This document shows, in pieces, positions 17,098 through 25,417 of a stretch of DNA of 52,509 nt. The position numbers and the translations under genes were made by a program. Source of the DNA: Neobacillus cucumis (GTDB taxonomy: Bacteria; Bacillota; Bacilli; Bacillales; Cytobacillaceae); assembly GCF_016908975.1 (NCBI RefSeq), contig NZ_JAFBEX010000028.1, positions 1-52,509 of the forward strand. Direction: 5' to 3'. The notes beneath the pieces are model-generated. The model was given only the letters and a program-made list of their open reading frames with translations. It did not search any database and was not told the origin of the DNA. Numbering within the stretch: position 1 is the first letter of the stretch; each line of letters opens with the position of its first letter.

Positions 17098-18660
17098 ATG
17101 GCAGTATTTCAGGTTCAAGAACAAATAAATCGTCGTTTACCAGAGAGTCAGTTACCCATCCTTAGGATGAAGGCAGTTACGAAGAAATTTTCCGGTGTCA
17201 AGGTGTTGCAAAACGTTAATATCGAACTCTATAAAGGGGAAGTTCATGCTTTGATGGGGGAGAATGGTGCAGGAAAATCTACTTTAATGAAGATCATGGC
17301 TGGAGTGTATCAGCCTGATGGAGGAACGATTGAATATAAAAGTCAAGAAGTCCATTGGAATAATCCAATGGAGGCAAGAAATAAAGGGATCAGTGTTATT
17401 CACCAAGAAATAAGCCTTTCACCGAATTTGTCCATTGGTGAGAATATTATGATGGGGACAACATTTAAGAAAAATAGGCTGGGCCTAATAAATTGGAATG
17501 ATATTTATGAAAATGCTGCCCAAGTTTTAAAATCCATAGGATCTTCCTTGGATCCTCGAGCGGATGTTTCCACCTTAAGTGTGGCCCAACAACAAATGGT
17601 AGAAATTGCTCGAGCTTTATCACTTAATTCTGAGATTTTAATTATGGATGAACCAACGGCATCTCTGACAGATAAAGAAATAGAAAAGCTTTTTGGCATC
17701 ATTGAAGAATTAAGAAGAAAAGGCGTAGCTATTGTTTATATCTCTCATCGAATGGATGAGATTTTTAAAATTTCAAATCGCTTTACAGTTCTTAGAGACG
17801 GTCAATGGGTTACAAGTGGACCAATTTCGGTTACAAATCCCGAGAATCTAGTAAAACTTATGGTAGGAAGAGAGTTAAATGAGCTATTTGTAAGAGAAAG
17901 AATCGAAAGTATTGATAGGTCTGAACAAAAACCTGTCCTTGAGTTAAAAAATGTCTCTGACAAGAAGTTTGTAAAGGGGATATCGATGAAAATCTACCCT
18001 GGAGAAATTGTGGGCTTAGCAGGCCTTGTCGGTGCAGGACGGACTGAACTGGTAAGAACAATCTTTGGACTTTCCGAACTGTCAGAGGGTCAAATAATTT
18101 TGGATGGCCAGGAGGTACATATAAAAAGTCCTACTGACGCAATAAAACTTGGCATTGCTCATGTTCCTGAGAGTAGGAAGGAACAGGGGTTATTACCAAA
18201 TTTATCTGTAAAAGAAAATATACTGATGGCACAATTGCCAACCTATCGTAAATTTAAACTACTGCAGTATAAGCAAATGAATCGTGATGCGGATCGATAC
18301 ATTAAAGAACTTGGAGTAAGAACGGCATCAAAGGAACAAAATGTTATGGGTCTTAGCGGGGGAAATCAACAAAAGGTTGTTATTGCTAAATGGTTATCTA
18401 TAAGTCCTAAAATACTGCTACTAGACGAACCGACACGTGGTGTAGACATAGGTGCCAAGACTGAGATTCATAAAATCATAACTAAATTAGCAGAACAAGG
18501 GCTTGCTGTATTGATGATTTCTTCTGAATTACCAGAAGTATTAGGAGTTAGTGATCGGATTTTAGTGATTCATGAGGGGAAACTCAGAGCTGAACTATCT
18601 CGTGATGAAGCTACACAAGAAAAAATTATGTACTATGCTACAGGAGAGGTTAAACAATGA
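17098..18660 (+). CDS. Sugar ABC transporter ATP-binding protein (RbsA/MglA type)
   Basis: 520 aa with two fused ATPase domains, the CUT2 monosaccharide importer layout. Domain 1 has Walker A GENGAGKST (residues 54-62) and Walker B ILIMDEPTASL with a diverged signature LSVAQQQMVEIA. Domain 2 has the usual degenerate Walker A GLVGAGRTE and a full LSGGNQQKVVIAKWL plus LLLDEPTRGVDIGAK. Such asymmetry is normal for the family. ATG 17098 has GGGAG upstream. About 100 nt separates it from the binding-protein gene; its stop overlaps the permease start in ATGA. Confidence 0.93.
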   Translation: MAVFQVQEQINRRLPESQLPILRMKAVTKKFSGVKVLQNVNIELYKGEVHALMGENGAGKSTLMKIMAGVYQPDGGTIEYKSQEVHWNNPMEARNKGISVIHQEISLSPNLSIGENIMMGTTFKKNRLGLINWNDIYENAAQVLKSIGSSLDPRADVSTLSVAQQQMVEIARALSLNSEILIMDEPTASLTDKEIEKLFGIIEELRRKGVAIVYISHRMDEIFKISNRFTVLRDGQWVTSGPISVTNPENLVKLMVGRELNELFVRERIESIDRSEQKPVLELKNVSDKKFVKGISMKIYPGEIVGLAGLVGAGRTELVRTIFGLSELSEGQIILDGQEVHIKSPTDAIKLGIAHVPESRKEQGLLPNLSVKENILMAQLPTYRKFKLLQYKQMNRDADRYIKELGVRTASKEQNVMGLSGGNQQKVVIAKWLSISPKILLLDEPTRGVDIGAKTEIHKIITKLAEQGLAVLMISSELPEVLGVSDRILVIHEGKLRAELSRDEATQEKIMYYATGEVKQ

Positions 18661-19634
18661 ATATAAACTTACAAACGTCAAGTCCATCCGTAGTTTCATT
18701 CAAGGAACGGTCAAAACAGATTTTTAATCAGCTGGGCATGGTAATAATTCTTGCCTTATTAATCATCGTTATGATGATTGTTGCACCGAATTTCACGGAC
18801 TCAAGTAATATCTTAAACATACTAAAACAGAGTTCAATCACGGCTATTCTGGCAGCTGGGATGACTGTAGTTATATTAACAGGAGGAATTGATTTATCGG
18901 TAGGCTCAACTCTTGCATTGAGCGGTGTTATATCTGTATTACTATCAAATGCCGGAACTCCTCCTGTTATCGCTATGTTAGTAGGAGTTGCAGTAGGATA
19001 TGTTGCCGGGGCTATTAATGGATTTTTAACAGCTGTACCTAAGTTGCCTTCCTTTATCGTGACGCTTGGAAGTATGACCTACCTGAGGGGGTTGGCTTAT
19101 GTTATAACCGGCGGATATCCTGTAGTTTTGGCATCAAAGCAGTTCAAGTTCATTGGAGCAGGTGAAATTCTGGGGATTTCTACTCCTATTTATGTGATGG
19201 CAATTGTTTATATCATCATGATAACTGTTTTAAAGTATACGATGTTCGGGAGACATGTTTATGCTATTGGCGGTAATGAAGAAGCTGCGCATCTTACAGG
19301 AATTAAAGTTAATCGCACCCTGATTAATGTATATTCCATCAGTGGCTTATTAGCCGGTGTTAGTGGCGTTGTGATGGCAGGACGTTTGTTCTCAGGGCAG
19401 CCCATGGTAGGAATAGGATTTGAGCTAGATGCGATAGCAGCTGTCGTACTAGGTGGTACTAGTTTTGTAGGGGGACGTGGCCGTATACAAGGAACGATCA
19501 TTGGGGTTTTGATTGTGGCTGTGTTAACGAATGGAATGACCTTACTTAACGTGGATTATTACTGGCAACAAGTTGTAAAAGGGATCGTTATTGTTATTGC
19601 CGTCCTTCTTGATAGATTACGAAGCAGAACTTAA
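18657..19634 (+). CDS. Sugar ABC transporter permease (RbsC type)
   Basis: 325 aa, strongly hydrophobic with about eight to ten membrane helices. It has the CUT2 permease signature regions LTGGIDLSVGSTLALSGVISV and FELDAIAAVVLGGTSFVGGRGRIQGTIIGVLIVAVLTNGM. It presumably forms a homodimeric pore working with the two preceding proteins. The ATGA overlap with the ATPase gene shows tight coupling. A hairpin follows before the fructokinase. Confidence 0.93.
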   Translation: MNINLQTSSPSVVSFKERSKQIFNQLGMVIILALLIIVMMIVAPNFTDSSNILNILKQSSITAILAAGMTVVILTGGIDLSVGSTLALSGVISVLLSNAGTPPVIAMLVGVAVGYVAGAINGFLTAVPKLPSFIVTLGSMTYLRGLAYVITGGYPVVLASKQFKFIGAGEILGISTPIYVMAIVYIIMITVLKYTMFGRHVYAIGGNEEAAHLTGIKVNRTLINVYSISGLLAGVSGVVMAGRLFSGQPMVGIGFELDAIAAVVLGGTSFVGGRGRIQGTIIGVLIVAVLTNGMTLLNVDYYWQQVVKGIVIVIAVLLDRLRSRT

Positions 19635-19654
19635 ATTAGATCCTTTTAAATAAA

Positions 19655-19680
19655 AAGCCAGAAGAGTAGTCTTCTGGCTT
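19655..19680. terminator. Hairpin between permease and kinase genes
   Basis: AAGCCAGAAGA and TCTTCTGGCTT form an 11-bp perfect stem with a 4-nt loop. On the plus strand it is followed by A, not T, so it looks less like a forward terminator and more like an mRNA-stabilising or processing element between transporter and kinase cistrons. The T-run is on the minus strand. Confidence 0.7.
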
Positions 19681-19710
19681 AAAAAATTCACGAATTTAGG
19701 AGAGGTTCAA

Positions 19711-20673
19711 ATGTATGATGTAACAGCTCTTGGAGAGTTATTAATTGATTTAACTCCTTATAACTCTTCTCAGCCTGGCAAAGTTGTCTTTGAAAGAAAT
19801 CCTGGTGGTGCCCCGGCCAATGTATTAGCGGGCTTAACCAAATTAGGCAAGAAGACTTGTTTCATTGGTAAGGTAGGAGATGATCAATTTGGACATTATT
19901 TAAAGCAAGTTTTATTAGATACAAACATATGCTGTGAAGGATTATCCTTTACCCGAGAAGCAAATACTACGCTGGCATTTGTTCATTTAGATGAATATGG
20001 TGACCGTTCATTCAGCTTTTATCGAAATCCCGGTGCGGATACCAAGTTAACAGAGGATGACATTAATGAAAATATCGTAGCTCAAACCAAAATTTTTCAT
20101 TTTGGTTCTCTTTCCCTCACTAATGAACCAGCTGCCACTACCACTCTAAAGACAGTCCAATTAGCAAAAGAACAAGGGAAAGTTGTTTCCTATGATCCTA
20201 ATTTAAGGGCTTTGCTTTGGGAAAATTTAGAGCATGCAAAGAAAATGATTAAAGAAGGATTGAAATATGCAAACATCGTAAAGCTTTCGGAGGAAGAGTT
20301 GGAATTCATTACTGGAAAGGCAGATTTGGAAAAAGGAACAAGACAACTGGTTGAACAGTATAACACAGAACTTATATTTGTCACTTTAGGAGCAGAAGGC
20401 TGTTTTTATCGAAAAGGTGAGAACATAGGGAAATTTAAATCCTTTAAAGTGAATCCGGTTGATACAACAGGTGCGGGAGATGGCTTCTTTAGTGGTGTTT
20501 TATATAAATATTTAGAAAAAAATAAACCCATTGCTGATTTAAACATCGATGATATGCAAGAAATTATTATATTTGGAAATGCGGTTGGAGCAATTGTCAC
20601 AACAAGGAAAGGTGCAATATTAAGCATGCCTTGCATGGAAGAAGTTAAAAAACTAATGGATAATCAAAATTAG
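19711..20673 (+). CDS. PfkB-family carbohydrate kinase, probable fructokinase
   Basis: 320 aa ribokinase-fold enzyme. Signature 1 is GGAPANVLAGLTKLG near residue 30 and signature 2 is DTTGAGDGFFSGVL, with the catalytic Asp in GAGD. The start YDVTALGELLIDLTP and GGAPAN (not GGKGANQA) point to the bacterial fructokinase group (ATP + fructose to fructose 6-phosphate) rather than ribokinase. It follows the transporter genes and would phosphorylate the imported sugar. AGGAGAGG is upstream of the ATG. Intact although both flanks of the island are decayed. Confidence 0.88.
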   Translation: MYDVTALGELLIDLTPYNSSQPGKVVFERNPGGAPANVLAGLTKLGKKTCFIGKVGDDQFGHYLKQVLLDTNICCEGLSFTREANTTLAFVHLDEYGDRSFSFYRNPGADTKLTEDDINENIVAQTKIFHFGSLSLTNEPAATTTLKTVQLAKEQGKVVSYDPNLRALLWENLEHAKKMIKEGLKYANIVKLSEEELEFITGKADLEKGTRQLVEQYNTELIFVTLGAEGCFYRKGENIGKFKSFKVNPVDTTGAGDGFFSGVLYKYLEKNKPIADLNIDDMQEIIIFGNAVGAIVTTRKGAILSMPCMEEVKKLMDNQN

Positions 20674-20920
20674 TAACTGTTTTACATGCTGCCTTTTATC
20701 CAACTTTTTGATTGGTTTTGTCGGTGCAAAAACTATTCTGAATTACAGGAATGAGAGGAAGTCGAAACATTAACAGATGCTTCAAAGTAAATAGTTTTTA
20801 TCCGTAAGAGAATTTATTTGCTGTTACAGAAAAACTATAGCTAGATAGTCCATTCTAGGGAAAGAGCTGCTGGTAAACCCATCAACATGAAGGGGCGACA
20901 GGATGTGATGAACGCTCACC

Positions 20921-21030
20921 CCCCTTAATATAAGGAGTTTGAGGCGATTGGCTAATAAAATGCTAACTAAAAGAGGCCTCTCATAAGTTGAACAAACTTT
21001 TGAGAAGCCTCTTTTTTCATGCCCTTCGTT
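20921..21030 (-). pseudogene. Second integrase 3'-end remnant with att-like sequence
   Basis: On the minus strand 21030-20967 encodes VTKGMKKEASQKFVQLMRGL then F and a stop, closely matching the last codons of the integrase pseudogene (VTKEMKKEASHKFVQLMRNL). Downstream the homology continues into the CCCCTT.ATATA hairpin that also follows groEL. Nothing of the upstream integrase body remains. It marks the far edge of the island or of a second, older element. The preceding stretch 20674-20920 shows no gene. Confidence 0.78.
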
Positions 21031-21042
21031 ACGACAGGTTTT

Positions 21043-21180
21043 ATGAATCCTGCATCAGTACAAAATGACCTAGCTGATTCAATCATCCTTACGTTTGGAG
21101 CGATTCAGTATGACACGTGGAAATACTCCATAGATTTCTTCATTAGAGTACTTCAAAGATTACTGCAAAGAAAAAAATAA
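21043..21180 (+). other. Short ORF of 45 codons in decayed DNA, doubtful
   Basis: An open frame beginning at ATG 21043 (MNPASVQNDLADSIIL...) ends at TAA 21180. There is no clear ribosome binding site and no family is recognised. The following 21181-21520 also shows no convincing gene. The area between 20674 and 21764 is best read as degraded island DNA. Confidence 0.2.
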
Positions 21181-21524
21181 TAGGTCCTCTTCCATTTCGA
21201 TTTCCATTAAGTAAAAGTATTTTTTAAAGAACCTGTCCTTTTTCCGATTTTATTTTTAAATAGATTGATAGGTAGAGAGTATGCCTTCCTGTCTGTCCAT
21301 AAATATTTTTGAATCATAGATTTTGTCCCACAATCGTATCGACTATAGTACTAATACACGATTTTTCTTCGACAATAAATTTTTCTAGAAGTAGGGTGAA
21401 AGCTTGGTTTAAAAGGGTTTATTGCACTTTTAATCAAACGTTTAGTTAGTATGGCAACGTGTCTGCATTTATCAGAATATGTATTTTGCTAACCGATTTT
21501 GGAGTTATAAGTCAACCGACGGTC

Positions 21525-21557
21525 TTCGACATGTTTCACGTGTAACATGTCGCTTTT
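21525..21557 (+). terminator. Terminator-like hairpin
   Basis: CGACATGTT (21527-21535) pairs with AACATGTCG (21544-21552), then CTTTTTGG. It would stop plus-strand transcripts leaving the decayed stretch. Confidence 0.7.
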
Positions 21558-21764
21558 TGGAAAGCCCCGAATTATTTTTATAAAGGTTGCATTTTAAAAA
21601 AAGATATCTCGGTTAGAGTTATTTGCACAAAAAGATAAAAAAATTATTATTAAAATGTCCAATGATTTATTTGTAAGATAAATATACAATAAAAGCGTAT
21701 AAAAAGGATTTAATCTTAGCCTAAACGTAGACATCCTTGTGTTTATAAAGGGAGGGGTAAATAA

Positions 21765-22314
21765 ATGGAAAAAATAATTGTAATAAAAGCTGGCAGTTCC
21801 TCTTTAAAGTTTTAGTTATTTGAAATGTCAAATGAGGAAGTTATAACCAAAGGGTTAATTGAAAGAATTGGTTTAAATGACTCGGTTTTTAATATTACAT
21901 TTGGCAGCCAAAAAATAAAGGAAATATTGGATATTCCAAACCATAAAGCTGCAGTAAAATTGCTTTTGGATAAACTAACTGCTTTACAAATTATTGATAC
22001 TCTTAATGAACATTGGCTCCTATGCTGCACGGATGTGTGGAGTAGATGCGATTATTTTTACAGCTGGCATAGGTGAAAATAGCGATGTGATTAGGGAGAA
22101 AATATTAAAAGGTCTTGAATTTATGGGAGTTTATTGGGATCCAGCTCTCAACAAAGTAAGAGGAGAAGAAGCATTTGTTACTTATTCGCATTCACCTGTT
22201 AAGGTAATAATCATTCCAACGAATGAAGAGGTGATGATTGCTTGCGACGTAATTCGTCTGGCTCACATTGAATTGAAAGAAAACCAACTAATAAATAGTT
22301 TGGTAACTTGTTAA
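21765..22314 (+). pseudogene. Acetate kinase, internally deleted
   Basis: GGAGGGG precedes ATG 21765, then MEKIIVIKAGSSSLKF, the acetokinase N-terminal signature, followed at once by an in-frame TAG at codon 17. The frame continues (LFEMSNEEVITKGLIERIGL), then after about 80 codons jumps, with a frameshift, to the C-terminal part IGSYAARMCGVDAIIFTAGIGENSDVIREKILKGLEFMG and IIPTNEEVMIACDV. The middle (roughly 220 residues with most catalytic groups) is gone. The family is about 400 aa. It was likely an ackA-type enzyme of the island's sugar metabolism. Confidence 0.9.
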
Positions 22315-22380
22315 CAGAACGAGGTGTTCTCTGTTAGGCATTTTTCATTTTATAAATATTAATCTTATTTGTTAAACTTA

Positions 22381-22420
22381 GGGCTGTAGTGAATTTCTCA
22401 AAGAATCACTGCAGCTCTTT
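22381..22420 (+). terminator. Hairpin upstream of the FAH-family gene
   Basis: GGGCTGTAGTGA (from 22381) pairs with TCACTGCAGCTC (ending 22417) with wobbles, followed by TTTCC. It separates the acetate kinase remnant from the next gene; the T-run is short. Confidence 0.55.
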
Positions 22421-22527
22421 CCATTGGCACTGATAATTGATTGAAGGAATATTAAATTAGGTGCATTATTATAAGAGAAAAATTAATCATGTGAAAATTT
22501 AACTATTTTGTGGAAGGGGTTTTATAT

Positions 22528-23157
22528 ATGGAAAACATTCGAAATATCTACTGTGTAGGCAGGAATTATGTATCACATGCAAAGGAATTGAAAAATGATA
22601 TTCCAACCTCGCCTTTTTTGTTCTCTAAGCCAACTCACGCTTTGGTGGAGGCATGCGGACAAGAGGTTACTCTGCCGGGTAATCGAGGAACCATTCATTA
22701 TGAAGTAGAATTAGTTGTACATATCGCTAAAGCTTATGAAAAGGGAATGAAGGTTGACGAACTTGTTGATCGTATGGCGCTGGGGATTGATTTTACTCTA
22801 AGAGATGTGCAGAGCGAATTGAAGAAAAAGGCATATCCTTGGCTGCTAGCAAAAGGCTTTCCAAACTCTGCTATATTAACCCAATTTATTGAGTTTCCGG
22901 GTATAGAAAAATGCAAGCAATTCGATTTTGCTCTTTGGAAGAATGGTGAGCAAGTACAGCGAGGGAATATTCAAAATATGATTTTCGACTTACAGACCAT
23001 AATTGATTTTACCGCGTTACATTTTGGTCTTGGGAAAGGAGATATCATTTTTACGGGAACACCTGAAGGAGTTGGACCCGCTGCAGAAGGTGATCATTTT
23101 GCTCTTAAATGGGGAGAAAATACACTTGGAGAGTTTTCCGTTTCTTTAAATAAATAA
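22528..23157 (+). CDS. Fumarylacetoacetate hydrolase-family protein
   Basis: 209 aa. The FAH fold is shown by the start IYCVGRNYVSHAKEL, the metal-binding YEVELVVHIAKAY (Glu ligands), DFTLRDVQSELKKKAYPWLLAKGF, and the end DIIFTGTPEGVGPAAEGD. Members hydrolyse or decarboxylate C-C bonds in beta-dicarbonyl or oxo-acid substrates (fumarylpyruvate, acylpyruvate, oxaloacetate). ATG 22528 has GAAGGGG upstream; the ORF from 22510 lacks a site. Single gene near the sigma-54-linked oxygenase cluster but transcribed separately; an oxaloacetate or acylpyruvate role is a guess. Confidence 0.88.
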   Translation: MENIRNIYCVGRNYVSHAKELKNDIPTSPFLFSKPTHALVEACGQEVTLPGNRGTIHYEVELVVHIAKAYEKGMKVDELVDRMALGIDFTLRDVQSELKKKAYPWLLAKGFPNSAILTQFIEFPGIEKCKQFDFALWKNGEQVQRGNIQNMIFDLQTIIDFTALHFGLGKGDIIFTGTPEGVGPAAEGDHFALKWGENTLGEFSVSLNK

Positions 23158-23396
23158 TAGACAAGTAAGCTAAAGAAGGAGATAAACTAGCCAGAAGTGC
23201 ATTGTAACAACGAAGTAAAGACGCCCAAAGTATCTTTTCTGCTTAAAGTCGTCCAAAACTGGTTTCCTCCTGCTTATCCTCCGATGTTTTATATCATATT
23301 TAGAATATTTAAGTTAAATCTCCTAAAATCTTGATTTTTATACACTATTTCTTTCTATATTATACGAAAATATGGACGCCATGATGTAAGAATTTG

Positions 23397-23442
23397 AGGG
23401 GGCTACCCAATTGTCATGTATTTGACTTTTGAGTAGCCCCCT
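23397..23442. terminator. Hairpin in the gap between converging genes
   Basis: AGGGGGCTAC (23397-23406) and GTAGCCCCCT (23433-23442) form a perfect 10-bp stem with a 26-nt loop, followed by TTATGTTT on the plus strand. It likely ends the FAH-family transcript; the gap 23158-23396 shows nothing else. The loop contains the stop codon of the small minus-strand ORF. Confidence 0.65.
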
Positions 23443-23629
23443 TTATGTTTCTCCGTGGAGAATTGTTATAGCTCCTGAATCGGGGTTTGGATGATAACTG
23501 GATTCTTTTTAAACCCAACCATTTCAAGATGTTTATCACATTCTTTTGAGAAGTTGAGTCACATGCGAACCTGTAGCCACTTCCAATGTGGAAGAAGATA
23601 GTACTGCCTTTATACTGAATTCGTTGCAT
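23414..23629 (-). CDS. Hypothetical small protein downstream of the sigma-54 activator
   Basis: 71 aa, start ATG 23629, 33 nt after the activator stop. A purine-rich GGAAGAAAGG precedes the start but is close to it. The sequence is basic with SGYRFACDSTSQKNVINILKW and a Ser/Arg/Asn-rich tail. I recognise no family. It may be a real cistron co-transcribed with the activator or a chance frame; the stop lying in a strong hairpin loop argues a little against it. Confidence 0.35.
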   Translation of the reverse strand: MQRIQYKGSTIFFHIGSGYRFACDSTSQKNVINILKWLGLKRIQLSSKPRFRSYNNSPRRNIKGATQKSNT

Positions 23630-23662
23630 ACCTTTCTTCCAACTGCGGGAGAAGGACTTTTA

Positions 23663-25021
23663 TCATTCTTCCTGATCCCCACAATACTGGCTAATCAGCT
23701 TCACTGCTCTTGTTTGACTGATGTTTAGATCCTTTGCAACTCTTCTAGAACTTTTATGTTTTTTATAGGCTTGAATCACCAGTTTTTTCTTAACATGTTC
23801 AATGGCTTCATCAAGCTCGGATGGCAGCGAGTATTGCGCTTGCGGCTTTATATTTTTTAAAATTAAATCTGGCAAATCGTTTTGCTGGATAATTGAGTCA
23901 CTAGTGACAACGAGCCTTTCCATCACATTTTCGAGCTGGCGGATGTTTCCCGGCCAGGAATACCAATAAAATAAATCCAGGCATTCCTGTGAGATAATTT
24001 TATTCATTTCATATTTTTTATTAAATTTATATAAAAAATTATAGGTTAAAGGAATGATATCCTCTCTCCGCTCCCGAAGTGGCGGCAGCTGGATATCAAT
24101 AATATTCAAGCGATAAAATAAGTCCTCACGGAACTGGTTTTTACCTACCATGTCAATTAAATCGCGGTTTGTAGCTGCGATAATCCGGACATCTACTTTT
24201 TTCATCTCGTGTCCGCCTATCGGAAGAAACTGTTTTTCCTGAATTACTTGCAGAAGCTTCGCTTGAAGCGACAAAGGCATTTCGCCAATCTCATCGAGGA
24301 ATAACGTACCCTGATCCGCAATTTCAAGCAAGCCTTTTTTTCCATTTTTGCTTGCGCCCGTAAACGCTCCTTCCGTATAGCCAAACAGCTCCGATTCCAA
24401 TAAATCCTCAGGTAAGGCGGCGCAGTTAATCTTTAGAAACGTTTTGTTGCTACGCTTGCTGATATTGTGGATATAATCGGCTAATACCCCTTTTCCTGTT
24501 CCCGATTCTCCTTGGATTAAAATCGTTGAATCGACCTTGGCAATTTTTTCGCAAACCTTTAAGATGTTTTTCATTTTTTCGCAATTTGTCATTGGAGTTG
24601 CGCTGAGTTGATAGTTTGAAGGTAAGTCTTCTTCTTTTTCTGGTTTAATACTTTTATAGTTTTGTAACTCCTGAGAAGTTGTCACAACGAATTCTATTTC
24701 ATTTTGATCATTCAAAATAGGAACCGCAGTTGTTAACAGTTCTGCACCGAGATAAGTGGTCATCTTGATGGTGACTGTTTTTTTCTCCTTAAATACTTTA
24801 GGTACAATGGAAGGCTTCCAATACCCTTTTTCATAGAGTTCTGAGTTGTATTTTCCCACAACATCTTCCGGTTTTAACCCATAATGTTTTTCGCAGACGC
24901 TATTGACGTAAATAACTCTCTGCTGGGCGTCAAGCACAAATATTTCATCAGAGGAATAATCAAGAATTTTTTTTAATGTCTCTACGGTAATATCAAAAGG
25001 GCTTTGTGTTTCGGTTATCAT
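23663..25021 (-). CDS. Sigma-54-dependent transcriptional activator (PAS-AAA+-HTH)
   Basis: 452 aa. Residues about 10-120 form a PAS sensor (IFVLDAQQRVIYVNSVCEKHYGLKPEDVVGK). The central AAA+ domain has Walker A GESGTGKG (171-178), the sigma-54-contacting GAFTGA (218-223), Walker B GTLFLDEIGEM (238-248) and the arginine-finger region FREDLFYRLN. The C-terminus is a helix-turn-helix (RRVAKDLNISQTRAVKLI). It resembles RocR-like activators in layout. It is divergent from a perfect -24/-12 promoter and almost certainly activates the oxygenase operon; the inducer is unknown, with the PAS domain the likely sensor. GGAGG is 9 nt before the ATG. Confidence 0.93.
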   Translation of the reverse strand: MITETQSPFDITVETLKKILDYSSDEIFVLDAQQRVIYVNSVCEKHYGLKPEDVVGKYNSELYEKGYWKPSIVPKVFKEKKTVTIKMTTYLGAELLTTAVPILNDQNEIEFVVTTSQELQNYKSIKPEKEEDLPSNYQLSATPMTNCEKMKNILKVCEKIAKVDSTILIQGESGTGKGVLADYIHNISKRSNKTFLKINCAALPEDLLESELFGYTEGAFTGASKNGKKGLLEIADQGTLFLDEIGEMPLSLQAKLLQVIQEKQFLPIGGHEMKKVDVRIIAATNRDLIDMVGKNQFREDLFYRLNIIDIQLPPLRERREDIIPLTYNFLYKFNKKYEMNKIISQECLDLFYWYSWPGNIRQLENVMERLVVTSDSIIQQNDLPDLILKNIKPQAQYSLPSELDEAIEHVKKKLVIQAYKKHKSSRRVAKDLNISQTRAVKLISQYCGDQEE

Positions 25022-25049
25022 TTAACCTTACCTCCATGGATCGAGTTGG

Positions 25050-25094
25050 TTTCGATTCAAGCGAGTTAAAAATGACTCAATTTTTGAACGAAAT
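25050..25094. promoter_or_regulatory. Candidate upstream activating sequence
   Basis: Nested inverted repeats occur here: TTTCG.TTCAA (from 25050) against TTGAACGAAA (ending 25093), with GAGT...ACTC inside. The centre is about 70 bp upstream of the -24 element, the usual place for an enhancer bound by a sigma-54 activator. Assignment is by position and symmetry. Confidence 0.5.
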
Positions 25095-25142
25095 TCGCAA
25101 AATTTTTAACACTTTTGTGAATAAATAAGGCATTTACAATAT

Positions 25143-25158
25143 TGGCACAATACTTGCA
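25143..25158 (+). promoter_or_regulatory. Sigma-54 (SigL) -24/-12 promoter
   Basis: TGGCAC-N5-TTGCA matches the sigma-54 consensus exactly with correct spacing. It lies about 260 bp upstream of the Rieske oxygenase and next to the divergent activator gene. Confidence 0.93.
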
Positions 25159-25183
25159 TTAAATAAATATGAGTGTCGCTAGA

Positions 25184-25243
25184 CATGAAAAAAGATCTCA
25201 CTGAATTAATTAAACAAAATCTTCCGCAACTTGTAAACGCTTA
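25184..25243 (+). other. Possible 19-codon leader ORF in the oxygenase 5' UTR
   Basis: An open frame reads MKKDLTELIKQNLPQLVNA. No strong ribosome binding site precedes it. Just after it, TTATTGC and GCAATAA form a small hairpin (about 25251-25270). The rest of the long leader (25244-25417) shows no known riboswitch that I can recognise. Confidence 0.3.
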
Positions 25244-25417
25244 AATCATATTATTGCTAGGTTGCAATAAGTAGTTTGAATGTGAATTGATTCCAACTCA
25301 TTTTTCGAGAGAGTCTGTGGCAGGTTTAGGAGAGAGGATGATGTTCGCAAGCTTAGAATCATGTTAAAATCCCATATTTGAAAAAATCATTTTAATTATT
25401 CGAGGAGGAAAATAAAA

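Noticed and set aside
20881..20920. Duplicate groEL 3' end next to the second integrase remnant
   Set aside because: The bases before the shared CCCCTT block do not translate to the GGM tail and align poorly with groEL.
25310..25360. Glycine riboswitch in the oxygenase leader (GAGAGAG...AGGAGAGAGG)
   Set aside because: Purine-rich runs only superficially resemble the aptamer; the paired elements of a glycine riboswitch could not be found.
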